NCBI RefSeq assembly: GCF_001667115.1
Contig: NZ_LZIJ01000124.1
Coordinates: forward strand, 81,453 to 145,452
Reading direction: 5' to 3'
Source: Mycobacterium sp. 852002-51163_SCH5372311
GTDB lineage: Bacteria > Actinomycetota > Actinomycetes > Mycobacteriales > Mycobacteriaceae
DNA: 64,000 bases
The notes beneath the pieces are model-generated. The model was not told the origin of the DNA. It did no database searches and was given only the letters and a program-made list of their open reading frames with translations. Each line of letters begins with the position of its first letter. Positions within the stretch are counted from its first letter, which is position 1. Shown in pieces: positions 25,395 to 34,252 of the stretch. The position numbers and the translations under genes were made by a program.

Positions 25395-26893
25395 GTATTC
25401 GGAATCTGATCGCCGAAGCCCACGGTGATCCCTGGGCGATCAACGCTAGCCTTCAAAGTGGCCGTCCAGCGCAGATTTCCGGCATAGCCAAGGCGCTGTT
25501 CAACGCGGCGCAATCGGGTGACGAGGCCAAGAGCAAATTCGAAGAAGCGCTTCGCCACTTTGAGGCCGCGTGGAATCACCAGAACGGCGATCACCCGATC
25601 AACGATGCCGACGAGGTAGAGCGCGCTAGACAATCACTTCATCTGCAGGCGGGCCAACTGCCCAGGATCGCAATCGATTTGGAAAACATCGCCGGCGTCC
25701 TGGCTGAGGCGCAGGGATTTGCAGCAGGGCAGATCGCGACCCTTGGAAGTCGGCTGCGGCACATCGACGACCTGCTCGATCAGTTGCGGGATCTTGAGCA
25801 GCACATGCCCCTCACCCCGGCTGAGAGGTCCGAGCTGAACGCAAGGTATTCCGCCTATGAACACGAGGCCATTCGCGACACCGAAGATGCTGTCGGGCAG
25901 CTGGAATCGATCCGCGCGAAATACTCCGACACTTTGCAGTCGTCTCTGACAACACTCCGCATCGACGGCTATGACCCCCAGATCATCCAGACGTTAGACG
26001 TTCCGGGAACCCCATTTAGGGCCGAACCCGAGGTTAATCGACAGAAGAATCAAATCGAGGCGTTCACAAAGGTTTTCGGCCATCCGCCGAAGTCGCCGAC
26101 CGACTGGGAAACTGCCGCGGCCCTCGACTCACACAGCTACGATCCGAAGAACGGCGGTGTGCCGCCGAATATCGCTATCGAGCGCATCACGCCAGTGCCG
26201 GGCCAGGGCGTGGTCCGCACAAACCTCTTCATCCCTGGAGAATCTGTGGTGAATCCACAGTTCGACTGGCCGCCCGGCCACGACAACCTTGGCGACAACC
26301 GAGACTTCTCTGCGACGGCCGGACCCGAGTCAGCAAGGGTCGCAATAACTGTCGACTACGAGAACGGCATCATCGTGACCCGGCAGAACCCATCGGTCGA
26401 CACCAAAACCGGCGGGATTCGCGCAGGAACCCCCTCCGTATCGGCCGTGCAGAAAAGCGACGGCTCGGTCTTGATCAAGTACAGCGCCGCCGACCCATTC
26501 TCCCCGGGTGGAGAAGCTCTCGCGAAGGCCACCACATTCGACGTGAACGGCAGCATTGCCATTGCGCCCACCGAGTCGGGTCCCGTCGCTGGTGGCATCG
26601 TGACGAATTTCCCGGCGGTCGAGATCTACAGCGACCGGGCAGGAGAGACCACGCCGCTGGTCCGGTCCTGGCCTCGGTTTGTGGACGGACAATGGGGACC
26701 GATGTTCGGTCTCGAATGGCACAGGGAGATCGGCGACCAGGAAGTTTTGTCACGCTTCGGTGACCAATGGCCTGCGCTGCAGCTTCCCGTACTTCCGCCG
26801 CCCATTACCTTCCCGGGGCTCCCTCGCCTTCCCAGCCCGTTTCCGTCTCTTCCAATTCCCCTCCCCGGCCCCGTTCGGATTCCGCTTCCCTGA
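25373..26893 (+). CDS. Large ESX-associated-like protein with unassigned C-terminal domain (N-terminus Rv2079-like)
   Basis: A 506-residue protein. Residues 1-175 form a helical domain (IRNLIAEAHGDPWAINASLQ near the start, NGDHPINDADEVERARQSL, and a long helix with LDQLRDLEQHMPLTPAERSE). As I recall, Rv2079 and similar proteins start the same way. Residues 235-440 look beta-rich, with VAITVDYENGIIVTRQNPSV, SVLIKYSAADPFSP and EIYSDRAGETTPLVRSWPRF. I do not recognise this domain and see no clear catalytic motif. The last 40 residues are Pro-rich. Rv2079 as I recall it is longer and ends in a hydrolase-like domain, so the C-terminus may have been exchanged. No signal peptide. Confidence 0.7.
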   Translation: MQRFRHISIRNLIAEAHGDPWAINASLQSGRPAQISGIAKALFNAAQSGDEAKSKFEEALRHFEAAWNHQNGDHPINDADEVERARQSLHLQAGQLPRIAIDLENIAGVLAEAQGFAAGQIATLGSRLRHIDDLLDQLRDLEQHMPLTPAERSELNARYSAYEHEAIRDTEDAVGQLESIRAKYSDTLQSSLTTLRIDGYDPQIIQTLDVPGTPFRAEPEVNRQKNQIEAFTKVFGHPPKSPTDWETAAALDSHSYDPKNGGVPPNIAIERITPVPGQGVVRTNLFIPGESVVNPQFDWPPGHDNLGDNRDFSATAGPESARVAITVDYENGIIVTRQNPSVDTKTGGIRAGTPSVSAVQKSDGSVLIKYSAADPFSPGGEALAKATTFDVNGSIAIAPTESGPVAGGIVTNFPAVEIYSDRAGETTPLVRSWPRFVDGQWGPMFGLEWHREIGDQEVLSRFGDQWPALQLPVLPPPITFPGLPRLPSPFPSLPIPLPGPVRIPLP

Positions 26894-27040
26894 TGCGGAT
26901 CACGCCGTCGTGGCAACGCTGAATTACCCGCACGGTCAATCGGCGCTAGCATCAGCCGGTGTTCGGTCAGCCAGTCATCACCTTTCGGCGCGAGGCTGGG
27001 CTTCGGTATCGGTTGACGCAGTGGCGTCGGGAAGGACGCA

Positions 27041-27985
27041 ATGAGTGGCGGCGACGAAGAACGGCTGAGGATAGTTCTCGACCAGCTTGCACGACTCAGT
27101 GGGATGCCGCCGCCACCTGTGATCACGCCCGATCAGTTAGCTACGGGACAGTCGGCTATCAGCCAGCTGCTGAGGGTTCTTGGTATCGCCGCTAACGGCG
27201 GTGATCCCGGCGACAACCAGGCGGCTCTGGCGGGACATGACGAACGCGAGGCCAAGGCTGCCGACGCGCTCGCCAAATTCCCTGCCAACGAAGAGCAGTC
27301 ATCCGCCCGGCTGGCCGGAGTCGGCGGGCAAAGCGAGATGACCCAGATGCTGCAGCAGATGCCGCAGATGGCGGCTGGTATCGCCGGTGGCTTCGCGGGC
27401 GCTCTCGGCGGTGCGCTGCAACCGCTGAGCCAGATTCCGCAGCAGCTCGCGCAGGCTGGACAGCAGGCGATGCAAATGGGCATGGGCGCGCTGCAGCATG
27501 GCGTCGGAGGAGCCGCGACCGAAGGCGAGGCCATTCCCGCTGAGCTTGAGGCCGGCGGTGGTGGCGAGGAGTTCGGTGGTGGTGGCAGCTCTGGTGGTGG
27601 CGGCGGTATCGGTCCCACGACGCCAACCGCAATGCTCACTCCGCTGCCCGGTTCATCCGCCGGTACTCTGCCTGCTTCATCGCACACGACATCACCGGCG
27701 GCACCGAGCCCGCCGGAACCGCAGACCGCGTCGCGGGGTGGCATGGGCGCGATGCCGATCATGCCGCCGGGCATGGCTGGAGCTGGGCCGGGCAATGATC
27801 CGAAGGCCGACACGAAGCGCGTCGTTGTCCCGTCGGTGAAAAACGGTGCGCCAGTGCAGGGACGGATCACCACACCCCCGCCGACGCCTGAGGTGATCAA
27901 GCGCGTGGACGGTAAGCCCGTTGCGACTCGGCGCATCTTGTTGCCCGAGGATAAGCGCGACGACGACGCTGGCTCGGGTCGCTAA
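27041..27985 (+). CDS. Rv2083-like protein, Gln/Met- and Gly-rich
   Basis: A 314-residue protein preceded by GGAAGGA at good distance from ATG 27041. It opens MSGGDEERLRIVLDQLARLS. Residues 95-150 are amphipathic and rich in Gln, Met and Gly (QMLQQMPQMAAGIAGGFAGA, PQQLAQAGQQAMQMGMGAL). A Gly/Ser-rich linker and a Pro-rich linker follow, and the C-terminus is basic and conserved (TKRVVVPSVKNGAPVQGR, RVDGKPVATRRILLPE). I recall the same architecture in Rv2083. The function is unknown; the layout resembles ESX-associated Esp proteins with disordered linkers. A 147-bp gap before it shows nothing beyond the ribosome-binding site. Confidence 0.65.
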   Translation: MSGGDEERLRIVLDQLARLSGMPPPPVITPDQLATGQSAISQLLRVLGIAANGGDPGDNQAALAGHDEREAKAADALAKFPANEEQSSARLAGVGGQSEMTQMLQQMPQMAAGIAGGFAGALGGALQPLSQIPQQLAQAGQQAMQMGMGALQHGVGGAATEGEAIPAELEAGGGGEEFGGGGSSGGGGGIGPTTPTAMLTPLPGSSAGTLPASSHTTSPAAPSPPEPQTASRGGMGAMPIMPPGMAGAGPGNDPKADTKRVVVPSVKNGAPVQGRITTPPPTPEVIKRVDGKPVATRRILLPEDKRDDDAGSGR

Positions 27986-28114
27986 GACCGATTTCGCATC
28001 TGGAGAAATTGCGTTCGACGGATGCGCTCGTGCTGAACGACAGAGCAAACAGTTCGATGGCACACTGCCGAAGGGTGACTACCGCGATTGCAGCTGCCCG
28101 CTACGATCCACGAC

Positions 28115-28669
28115 GTGTCGAGTCTTCCTCCAGCGCCGTCAGGTCCACCTCCTTGGCCGAAAGGAACGTCCGATCAGGGGAGGCGACCACTGCATTGGCT
28201 AGCTGTTATCTCGCTGACGGCGTCTTTCATTGCGATCGGTATCGCGATTGGTGCGTGGGTTCGTCCTCTAGCGGCTAACGACACCTCTCGCGCCGCGCCC
28301 ATCGTGGCTTACACAGATCAACAGATCGCCGACGCAAAAACGAAGGTCTGCGCTTCATATGACAAGGTGCACCGAGCCCTACTTTTAAGTTCAGCTCGAA
28401 ATGGCGGCAGCGACCCCACTGCCGCCCTCGCAGTCGCCACGAGCGGGCGGCAGGTACTCGATGCTGGTAGTCGATATCTTCTGACTAAGTTGTCAGAAGA
28501 ACCGGCTACTCCAACAGAACTCGCGACGGCCGTCCGAAAGTTGGCCAATCAGTACCAAGAACTCGTGATTAACTACTTGGGTGGGCTTACTAATTCAGAT
28601 GCCGAGCTACAGCCTGCGCTCCAAGCATCCGACGATGCAAGTTCAACAGTCGAACGGTTCTGCAAGTGA
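28115..28669 (+). CDS. Single-pass membrane protein of the ESX-associated-like cluster
   Basis: A 184-residue protein from GTG 28115 (VSSLPPAPSGPPPWP); a TTG at 28088 would add nine residues. A Pro-rich cytoplasmic N-terminus precedes one transmembrane helix around residues 28-48 (LAVISLTASFIAIGIAIGAW). The extracytoplasmic part is helical, with two cysteines (KVCASYDKVHRA and the C-terminal RFCK) that could form a disulfide. A small membrane protein with a similar Pro-rich start accompanies Rv3899c-like genes in the CpnT region, as I recall. The GTG of the next gene overlaps its stop codon, so translation is coupled. Confidence 0.65.
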   Translation: MSSLPPAPSGPPPWPKGTSDQGRRPLHWLAVISLTASFIAIGIAIGAWVRPLAANDTSRAAPIVAYTDQQIADAKTKVCASYDKVHRALLLSSARNGGSDPTAALAVATSGRQVLDAGSRYLLTKLSEEPATPTELATAVRKLANQYQELVINYLGGLTNSDAELQPALQASDDASSTVERFCK

Positions 28670-30846
28670 CCGGCATGCCTCCCGGAAAGTGGGCAGCTCT
28701 CCTGGTGGGTCATGTATGGCCCGACGACGGGACACTCTCGGTAATCGACAGCGGTAAGAAACATCGCGAAAGCGTCGAAAATGAATATCATAGATTCGCT
28801 TCGGAGTTGGAGAATGCCAGGTTAGGCCCTCTATCCCACCAGGAGGGCATTACCGCCGATGACCTTCGTAGCACATTTGTGCACGGCGAACTGCTGGCTT
28901 GGCAAATCGCCAATAAGAATGGCGTAAAAAGATCTTCTTATGACGCGGCATACGGTAGCGCTGCAAGCCTCCAAAAAGAACTTTATGGGTTGGCAGTAAA
29001 AGGGAATGCGGAGATCACAGATATTGAAAATTCGAAAGCGCCGGCGGAAATCAAACTTGGCAATATTATTGCAAAAGTTTCGGACTACCAGCGACAAGCC
29101 AACGGGAAAGCAGCAAGCTGTGCAGGCGCAATCATTGATGCGATGCAGCGCGTTCTCGATGAGGAGGGAACCGGTCAATCAGCGCGTGAGGTTGCGCAGG
29201 GTCAAGGATTCGACTTGCGCCACTGGCTTCAACAGCCCGACCCCGCTTCCATCGATCGCGAGGTACGGAAAGTGCTGAGCAAGCCCGGTTCAACCGCAAA
29301 CCTCACAGGAAATATGGGAGCCCCCGCCGACAGCCACGTGCAGTCTTCTGGCCCGCCATCGCAAGAAAGTGGAATGGCCGGTCTTACCAGGAATCTCGCG
29401 CCATCGACCCGTCCTAACTCGGTCTTGGCCGTCCCTTCCCAACCAGCAACCGGTCACACAGCGGCCCTTACCCGCAATTTGGGCAACCCAGTAGGACCAG
29501 ATCTCGCGCCAGTCGCGCCTGCACTCGCGTCTCCGCACAGCGCGCTCGGAGCACCCTCAATGTCGACGCCGCGGCTACCGCAGGCCGCTACCGCCCCATC
29601 GCCGGCGTTTGCGGTTCCGCCTACAGCCGGTGCACCCGCCGCAACCCCGCCACCCTCCTCCCTCGCCCCCCCCTCCCCAACGCACTTAATCCAGAGCTTC
29701 GACAAGGGGATTCAGGCGGGCGCGCCTTTCTCAGCAGCACCAGAAGCAATGCCGCCAGCGCCGATGTCGCACACCATGGCGCCGGTCCCCCAGCCACCAC
29801 CAACACCCCCATCTGCGGGAATGACCGCCGTCGCGCATGCCCAGGCTTTTGAGGTGCCACCGCCGGTCGCGCACGCACCGGCTCTGGAATCTCCGGCGGC
29901 CCCGATCATCACGGGGCCAGCCACACCAGCCGTAGCCCCACCCCCGGCGCCTCCGGGTCCGCTGCCCGCCTATGCATCCGACCTGCGTCCGGCGATGCAA
30001 ACCGCCGCAACAGCACCCGCCCCTCCTAGTTCGCCGGCTCCCTCGGCGACACCCGGCTCCGCGCCCGTGCATCCGTCGGCCGGGCAAGGCAGCACTGGTC
30101 AGCCCACGGTGATGCGTCAGTCAACCACGCCGAAAATGCCTCCCGCAGCATCGAACTTGGCGACTGAGGCTGCCGTCGCGACGGCCAGCGGTGCGGTCGC
30201 CGGTGCAGCGTCAGCCCATGCCACAGCACGCACTCGACTGGAGCGGCTGGTGGCCGTCGTTGCTCGCCAACAACCGCGGCTGGCGTGGGCGGCCGGAGAC
30301 CGCGCCGACAACACAACCGTGCTGGCAACCGACCTGGCCAGTGGCTGGATCCCCCCAGGAATCGACCTGCCGGCTGCGGTGACGCTACTGCCGCCGGCAA
30401 AGCGCCGTGGCGCCTTGGAGAACATGCTGGGTGAAGTCACCGTCGCTGCGGGCTACAGCCCGATCCATCATGTGCCGGAGGAAGACGAACCCGTGCCCAC
30501 CTCGCTTCGAGCTCGGCGCGCAGCTGAGGTCGACGAACTCGGCCCTGAGCTCGGCCACGCAACCCAGTGGCGCGATGGACTACCCAGGTTGGCCCACACG
30601 CTGGCCAAAGCGGCGTCTACTGGCAGTGGAGTGCTGGATTCCGAGGTCGAACTCCTGCACGAGCATCTGGCCGCGATCAGCACTCGCGTCCTCGACTCCT
30701 ATCCCGACCACGTAAATGCCCACGACGTGGGCAATTGGCAACTACTTGCCGCCATCGACGCTCTGATTGCCGGTAACAAGCCCACAGCGAATTACCACCT
30801 CGCCTGGTTCAAGGCCTGCTCCGCCGCAAGCAGCCACGCCGGCTGA
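28666..30846 (+). CDS. Rv2082/Rv3899c-like protein, Pro/Ala-rich
   Basis: A 726-residue protein in three parts. Residues 1-200 are a helical domain beginning GKWAALLVGHVWPDDGTLSV, with IADAMQR-like helices. Residues 200-500 are low-complexity Pro/Ala/Ser, including a repeated GLTRNL/ALTRNL motif. Residues 515-726 form a conserved C-terminal domain (LERLVAVVARQQPRLAWAAG, DLASGWIPPGIDLPAAVTLL) that I recall from Rv2082 and Rv3899c. Function is unknown. The start GTG overlaps the preceding stop. Codon use is uneven: 28921-29040 is about 45% G+C by direct count, against 68% at 30301-30360 in the same gene, suggesting the N-terminal part has a separate history. Confidence 0.7.
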   Translation: MTGMPPGKWAALLVGHVWPDDGTLSVIDSGKKHRESVENEYHRFASELENARLGPLSHQEGITADDLRSTFVHGELLAWQIANKNGVKRSSYDAAYGSAASLQKELYGLAVKGNAEITDIENSKAPAEIKLGNIIAKVSDYQRQANGKAASCAGAIIDAMQRVLDEEGTGQSAREVAQGQGFDLRHWLQQPDPASIDREVRKVLSKPGSTANLTGNMGAPADSHVQSSGPPSQESGMAGLTRNLAPSTRPNSVLAVPSQPATGHTAALTRNLGNPVGPDLAPVAPALASPHSALGAPSMSTPRLPQAATAPSPAFAVPPTAGAPAATPPPSSLAPPSPTHLIQSFDKGIQAGAPFSAAPEAMPPAPMSHTMAPVPQPPPTPPSAGMTAVAHAQAFEVPPPVAHAPALESPAAPIITGPATPAVAPPPAPPGPLPAYASDLRPAMQTAATAPAPPSSPAPSATPGSAPVHPSAGQGSTGQPTVMRQSTTPKMPPAASNLATEAAVATASGAVAGAASAHATARTRLERLVAVVARQQPRLAWAAGDRADNTTVLATDLASGWIPPGIDLPAAVTLLPPAKRRGALENMLGEVTVAAGYSPIHHVPEEDEPVPTSLRARRAAEVDELGPELGHATQWRDGLPRLAHTLAKAASTGSGVLDSEVELLHEHLAAISTRVLDSYPDHVNAHDVGNWQLLAAIDALIAGNKPTANYHLAWFKACSAASSHAG

Positions 30847-30847
30847 G

Positions 30848-33094
30848 TCACGTCGCCAGGGCCAGCCTGATTTGGTGGTGTCCGGCCGGCAGGGCGACGG
30901 TCGCGCCGCTGGGCTGGCCGTCGACTTGTACCTCGACCCCGCGGGGAAGCGCCCTCAGCGTGATCTGGGTGGCGGTGTCGGCGGCCACCGTGATAGTCGA
31001 CGACGGCAACGCCGCCAGCCCCGCGCGCTGGACGTCAACTGCCAGGCTGGCGACCCCGGTGAGCCGCAGCGTCAGATACGGCAATGCACCGACCGGTGGC
31101 CCCACCTGCCAGAACAGCTCGCTGTACAGCCCAGGGGTCGGGTCGAAGTGCGGGACGAAGCCGCGGCGATGCCGGATGGTGTGCGCCGGGTCCGGCCGGG
31201 CATACGACCGTGCGTCGACCTCCGCGATGGCGCCGCGCCGCGCTGTCACCGCCGCATCGGCGGTCAGTTCCGACAGCCACCACACTTGATCCGGCCCGAT
31301 GCCAAGATCGGCCCGCACCAGCTGCGGATACCAGGCGAAGGTGATGTGTCCCGGATCTGCTTGGCGCAGACCGGTTCCCATGTGCTTGATCGGGTCTTCG
31401 AACTTGTCCTGAAGCACCCAGGCGATGTGATCCTCCAACGGGTAAACGGTGAACCGGTGGCGGTAGCCGAGCCGGTCGAGTTCGAGCACCTGCTCGGCCG
31501 CCGACGCGAACGGCACCAACTCGTCTACCAACCCGTGGGCGATCACATACGGCAGCCAGCGGGCATTCACCAGCAGCTTCCACGTATCGCCTTCCTGCGC
31601 GCAGTGTGAGTCCAAGTCGAGGTCGGCGGGAATGTCGACGTGCGGAATCAATCGCACCCCGCATACGGGCGGACCGGCCAGCACGACGGCCTGCGCGAAC
31701 ACCTCCGGGTAGGTCAGCCCGAACTTGTAGGCGGCATAGCCGCCCATCGAATAACCCGAGACCACAGTGCGGTTGGGGTCGGTCCCCAGTTGCTCGGCCA
31801 CCCGAGCCCACACTTCCCACACGTCAAGCTCCCCGGTGTCGAAGTACCAGGTCGACGGGCCCCGCGCCAGAGGCGTGACCACTACCGAGTCGCGTCCTTC
31901 GCAGACTTCGTTGAGCAAATGCGGATCGATCGCGGCGAACTGGTTTTGCCCAAGTGCAAGCGAGTGCAAGAGCAGGATCAAGGGCAGCGGACGGCCAGGC
32001 GTGTACGTCGACGGCAGGCATACCGAATAGGGCTGCACCCGGCCAAGGAACTGCGGTTTGGTGCTCAAAATGTCATCAGCGGTGACGCCCTGCCCGAGCT
32101 CGATTGAGGACACGTACCACCGAGTCGACGGACCGGTGATCACCGGCTCCGGAGTTGTTTCGCGGGCCGCCAGCCGATCCCACTCCACGGCAACCGAGAA
32201 CTTCGACACATCGCCCTTGGTCAGAGCCGCAGCTTGGGCGGAATCCGACCAGAAGTTCAAGTGCGGCGGTTCTTGCGCGTTGGTGCGAAATGCGACGTTG
32301 TAGACGTTGGGCTGTCCGTGCAGCGCGCCGTGTAGGGCGGGCACGTCGGCGAATCCATCCCCGGCTCCGTTGGCCAACCCTGCGGCCAGTCGCACCGTCC
32401 AGCTGCCGGTCGGTTCCAGAAGCGACCTCGGCACCTGCGCCAAAAACGTCCGCGATTGCATGTCCACGCTGTGCTCGACCGGCGTCACGACCTGGGTCGT
32501 CAAATCCATCAGCCGAGCGCCGCTACCCGAAACCAGCAGCGCCAAATCAATACCCGCCGACCGTATGCCGGCGTCGAACGGCCACTCGCCGGACGTGGTT
32601 GCCGCTCGCTCGGTGTCGAAGGTGAACAACGCGATCGGCACCGAGACATGCAGCAGTGTGTTCCAGTCGATTCGCCACCAAGTGTGCGTTTCGGTGAGCC
32701 CAATGGCGACGCGGAAGATGTCGGCACCGTTGCGGGCCGCTGGCCCGTCCGGATAGATGTATGTGCCCCGCGGCGGCGCCTGAATCTTGAAGTCCCCGAC
32801 CGGAACTCCCGTCGCACCGTGGTCGTCGTAGAGAAAGTCGGTCCAAAACAGGGCGCCACGGGCTATGCGGCCGGCGCCGCAGGTCCGCGGAAAGTCCTCA
32901 CCGAACGGCCATCCGGCTGGCGCGGGTAGTGCCGGCTCCGGCCGTCGCGCGGCGGGCGGCGCGCCCTCGGGCATCCCGTCGACCACGACGAGCTCGGCCG
33001 GGGGCGCCGGAGGGCGCTCTGCGGGATGCACGAGGGCGTCGGCGATGTGGCGCGCGATGCGGATGGGGAGCAGCGCTAGGTCCAGGATTGACAC
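30848..33094 (-). CDS. Large alpha/beta hydrolase, prolyl-oligopeptidase-like
   Basis: A 748-residue protein without a clear signal peptide. Residues 60-300 are beta-rich and look like an accessory domain of the glucodextranase C-terminal/DOMON-like kind (tentative). Residues 350-600 form a hydrolase core with LPLILLLHSLALGQNQF (oxyanion region), the nucleophile elbow GYSMGG, the probable acid in HGLVDELVPF and the base in LEDHIAWVL. The C-terminal 130 residues are again beta-rich. It could be an esterase or peptidase of the S9-like group; the substrate is unknown. Its stop lies 1 bp from the end of the convergent 28666-30846 gene, and pepE starts upstream on the same strand with its stop 9 bp before GTG 33094. 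Confidence 0.78.
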   Translation of the reverse strand: MSILDLALLPIRIARHIADALVHPAERPPAPPAELVVVDGMPEGAPPAARRPEPALPAPAGWPFGEDFPRTCGAGRIARGALFWTDFLYDDHGATGVPVGDFKIQAPPRGTYIYPDGPAARNGADIFRVAIGLTETHTWWRIDWNTLLHVSVPIALFTFDTERAATTSGEWPFDAGIRSAGIDLALLVSGSGARLMDLTTQVVTPVEHSVDMQSRTFLAQVPRSLLEPTGSWTVRLAAGLANGAGDGFADVPALHGALHGQPNVYNVAFRTNAQEPPHLNFWSDSAQAAALTKGDVSKFSVAVEWDRLAARETTPEPVITGPSTRWYVSSIELGQGVTADDILSTKPQFLGRVQPYSVCLPSTYTPGRPLPLILLLHSLALGQNQFAAIDPHLLNEVCEGRDSVVVTPLARGPSTWYFDTGELDVWEVWARVAEQLGTDPNRTVVSGYSMGGYAAYKFGLTYPEVFAQAVVLAGPPVCGVRLIPHVDIPADLDLDSHCAQEGDTWKLLVNARWLPYVIAHGLVDELVPFASAAEQVLELDRLGYRHRFTVYPLEDHIAWVLQDKFEDPIKHMGTGLRQADPGHITFAWYPQLVRADLGIGPDQVWWLSELTADAAVTARRGAIAEVDARSYARPDPAHTIRHRRGFVPHFDPTPGLYSELFWQVGPPVGALPYLTLRLTGVASLAVDVQRAGLAALPSSTITVAADTATQITLRALPRGVEVQVDGQPSGATVALPAGHHQIRLALAT

Positions 33095-33103
33095 TCCGCC
33101 AAC

Positions 33104-34234
33104 CTACTTGGCGGATACGACAATTAGCTCGTGCGGCCGGTTGTTGACGGAAAGGGCGCCGTCCTGCGTCACGATGACAATGTCCTCGATGCGCGCGCCC
33201 CACCGACCCGGGAAATAGATGCCTGGTTCGACGGAGAATGCCATGCCCTCGGTCAGCGACAAATCGTTGCCGGCGACGATATAGGGCTCCTCGTGCACCG
33301 ACAGCCCGATCCCGTGCCCGGTGCGGTGTACGAAATACTCGGCCAGTCCCGCCTCAGCCAGTACGTCGCGGGCCGCGGCGTCGACCTGTTCGGCGGTCAC
33401 GCCTGGACGTACCGCGGCCACAGCCGCCCGCTGCGCCCGTTGCAGTAACGAATATTGCTGCGTCACATCATGATTGGGTTCGCCGATGCTGTAGGTCCGC
33501 GTCGAGTCCGAATGGTATCCGGGCTCATAGACGCCGCCGATGTCGACGACGACGATGTCACCGACTCGCAGTTGACGATCCGAATACCCGTGATGCGGAT
33601 CCGCACCATGCGGGCCGGAGCCGACGATCACGAATGCCACCTCCGAATGTCCTTCGGCGACAATCGCTTCGGCGATGTCGGCGGCAACCTCGGCCTCCGA
33701 CCGGCCCGGCCGAAGAAACTCCGGGACCCGCGCATGCACCCGATCGATGGCCGCACCGGCCTTGCGCAACGCGGCGATCTCAGCCGGCTCCTTGACCATC
33801 CGCAGCCCGCGCAGCACGTCGGTGGCCAGTACCGGCGGCACGTCCAGCAGAGCGGTCAGCGGCACCAGGTGCAGTGCCGGCATGGAATCGCTGACGGCGG
33901 CCCGAGGACCCCCCAGGGCTGCACTCACCAGCTGATATGGGTCTTCGCCGTCGACCCAATCCTGAACCGCCAGGCCCAGTTCCGCGATGGGGGTTGCCTT
34001 GAGCGAAGCCAGCTCCAACCGCGGCACCACAATCGTCGGCTCTCCGGAGGCCGGTAACACCAGTGCAGTGAGCCGCTCGAACGTCTGCGCCCGCGAGCCG
34101 ATGAGGTAACGCATGTCGTAGCCAGGAGTGACCACCAAACCGCTCAGTCCCGCCTCGGCGGTCGCGGCGGCCGCAGCCGTCAGCCGGCGGGCATACACCT
34201 GGGCTTCGAAGGCGTCGAAACGGCGAGACTCCAT
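33104..34234 (-). CDS. pepE: Xaa-Pro dipeptidase/aminopeptidase-like M24 peptidase PepE
   Basis: A 376-residue metallopeptidase of family M24. The creatinase-like N-terminal domain precedes the pita-bread catalytic domain. Metal ligands are visible as Asp in VVVDIGG, Asp in YHSDSTRTY, His in HRTGHGIGLSVHEEP, Glu in FSVEPGIYFPG and Glu in ARIEDIV, so the enzyme should be active and probably cleaves dipeptides or peptides with Pro in the second position. ATG 34234 (MESRRFDAFEAQVYARRL) is used; a TTG at 34243 is possible. It is divergent from the exonuclease gene, with only 18 bp between the starts. Confidence 0.92.
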   Translation of the reverse strand: MESRRFDAFEAQVYARRLTAAAAATAEAGLSGLVVTPGYDMRYLIGSRAQTFERLTALVLPASGEPTIVVPRLELASLKATPIAELGLAVQDWVDGEDPYQLVSAALGGPRAAVSDSMPALHLVPLTALLDVPPVLATDVLRGLRMVKEPAEIAALRKAGAAIDRVHARVPEFLRPGRSEAEVAADIAEAIVAEGHSEVAFVIVGSGPHGADPHHGYSDRQLRVGDIVVVDIGGVYEPGYHSDSTRTYSIGEPNHDVTQQYSLLQRAQRAAVAAVRPGVTAEQVDAAARDVLAEAGLAEYFVHRTGHGIGLSVHEEPYIVAGNDLSLTEGMAFSVEPGIYFPGRWGARIEDIVIVTQDGALSVNNRPHELIVVSAK

Positions 34235-34252
34235 GGCTGACAAGATAGCGCC

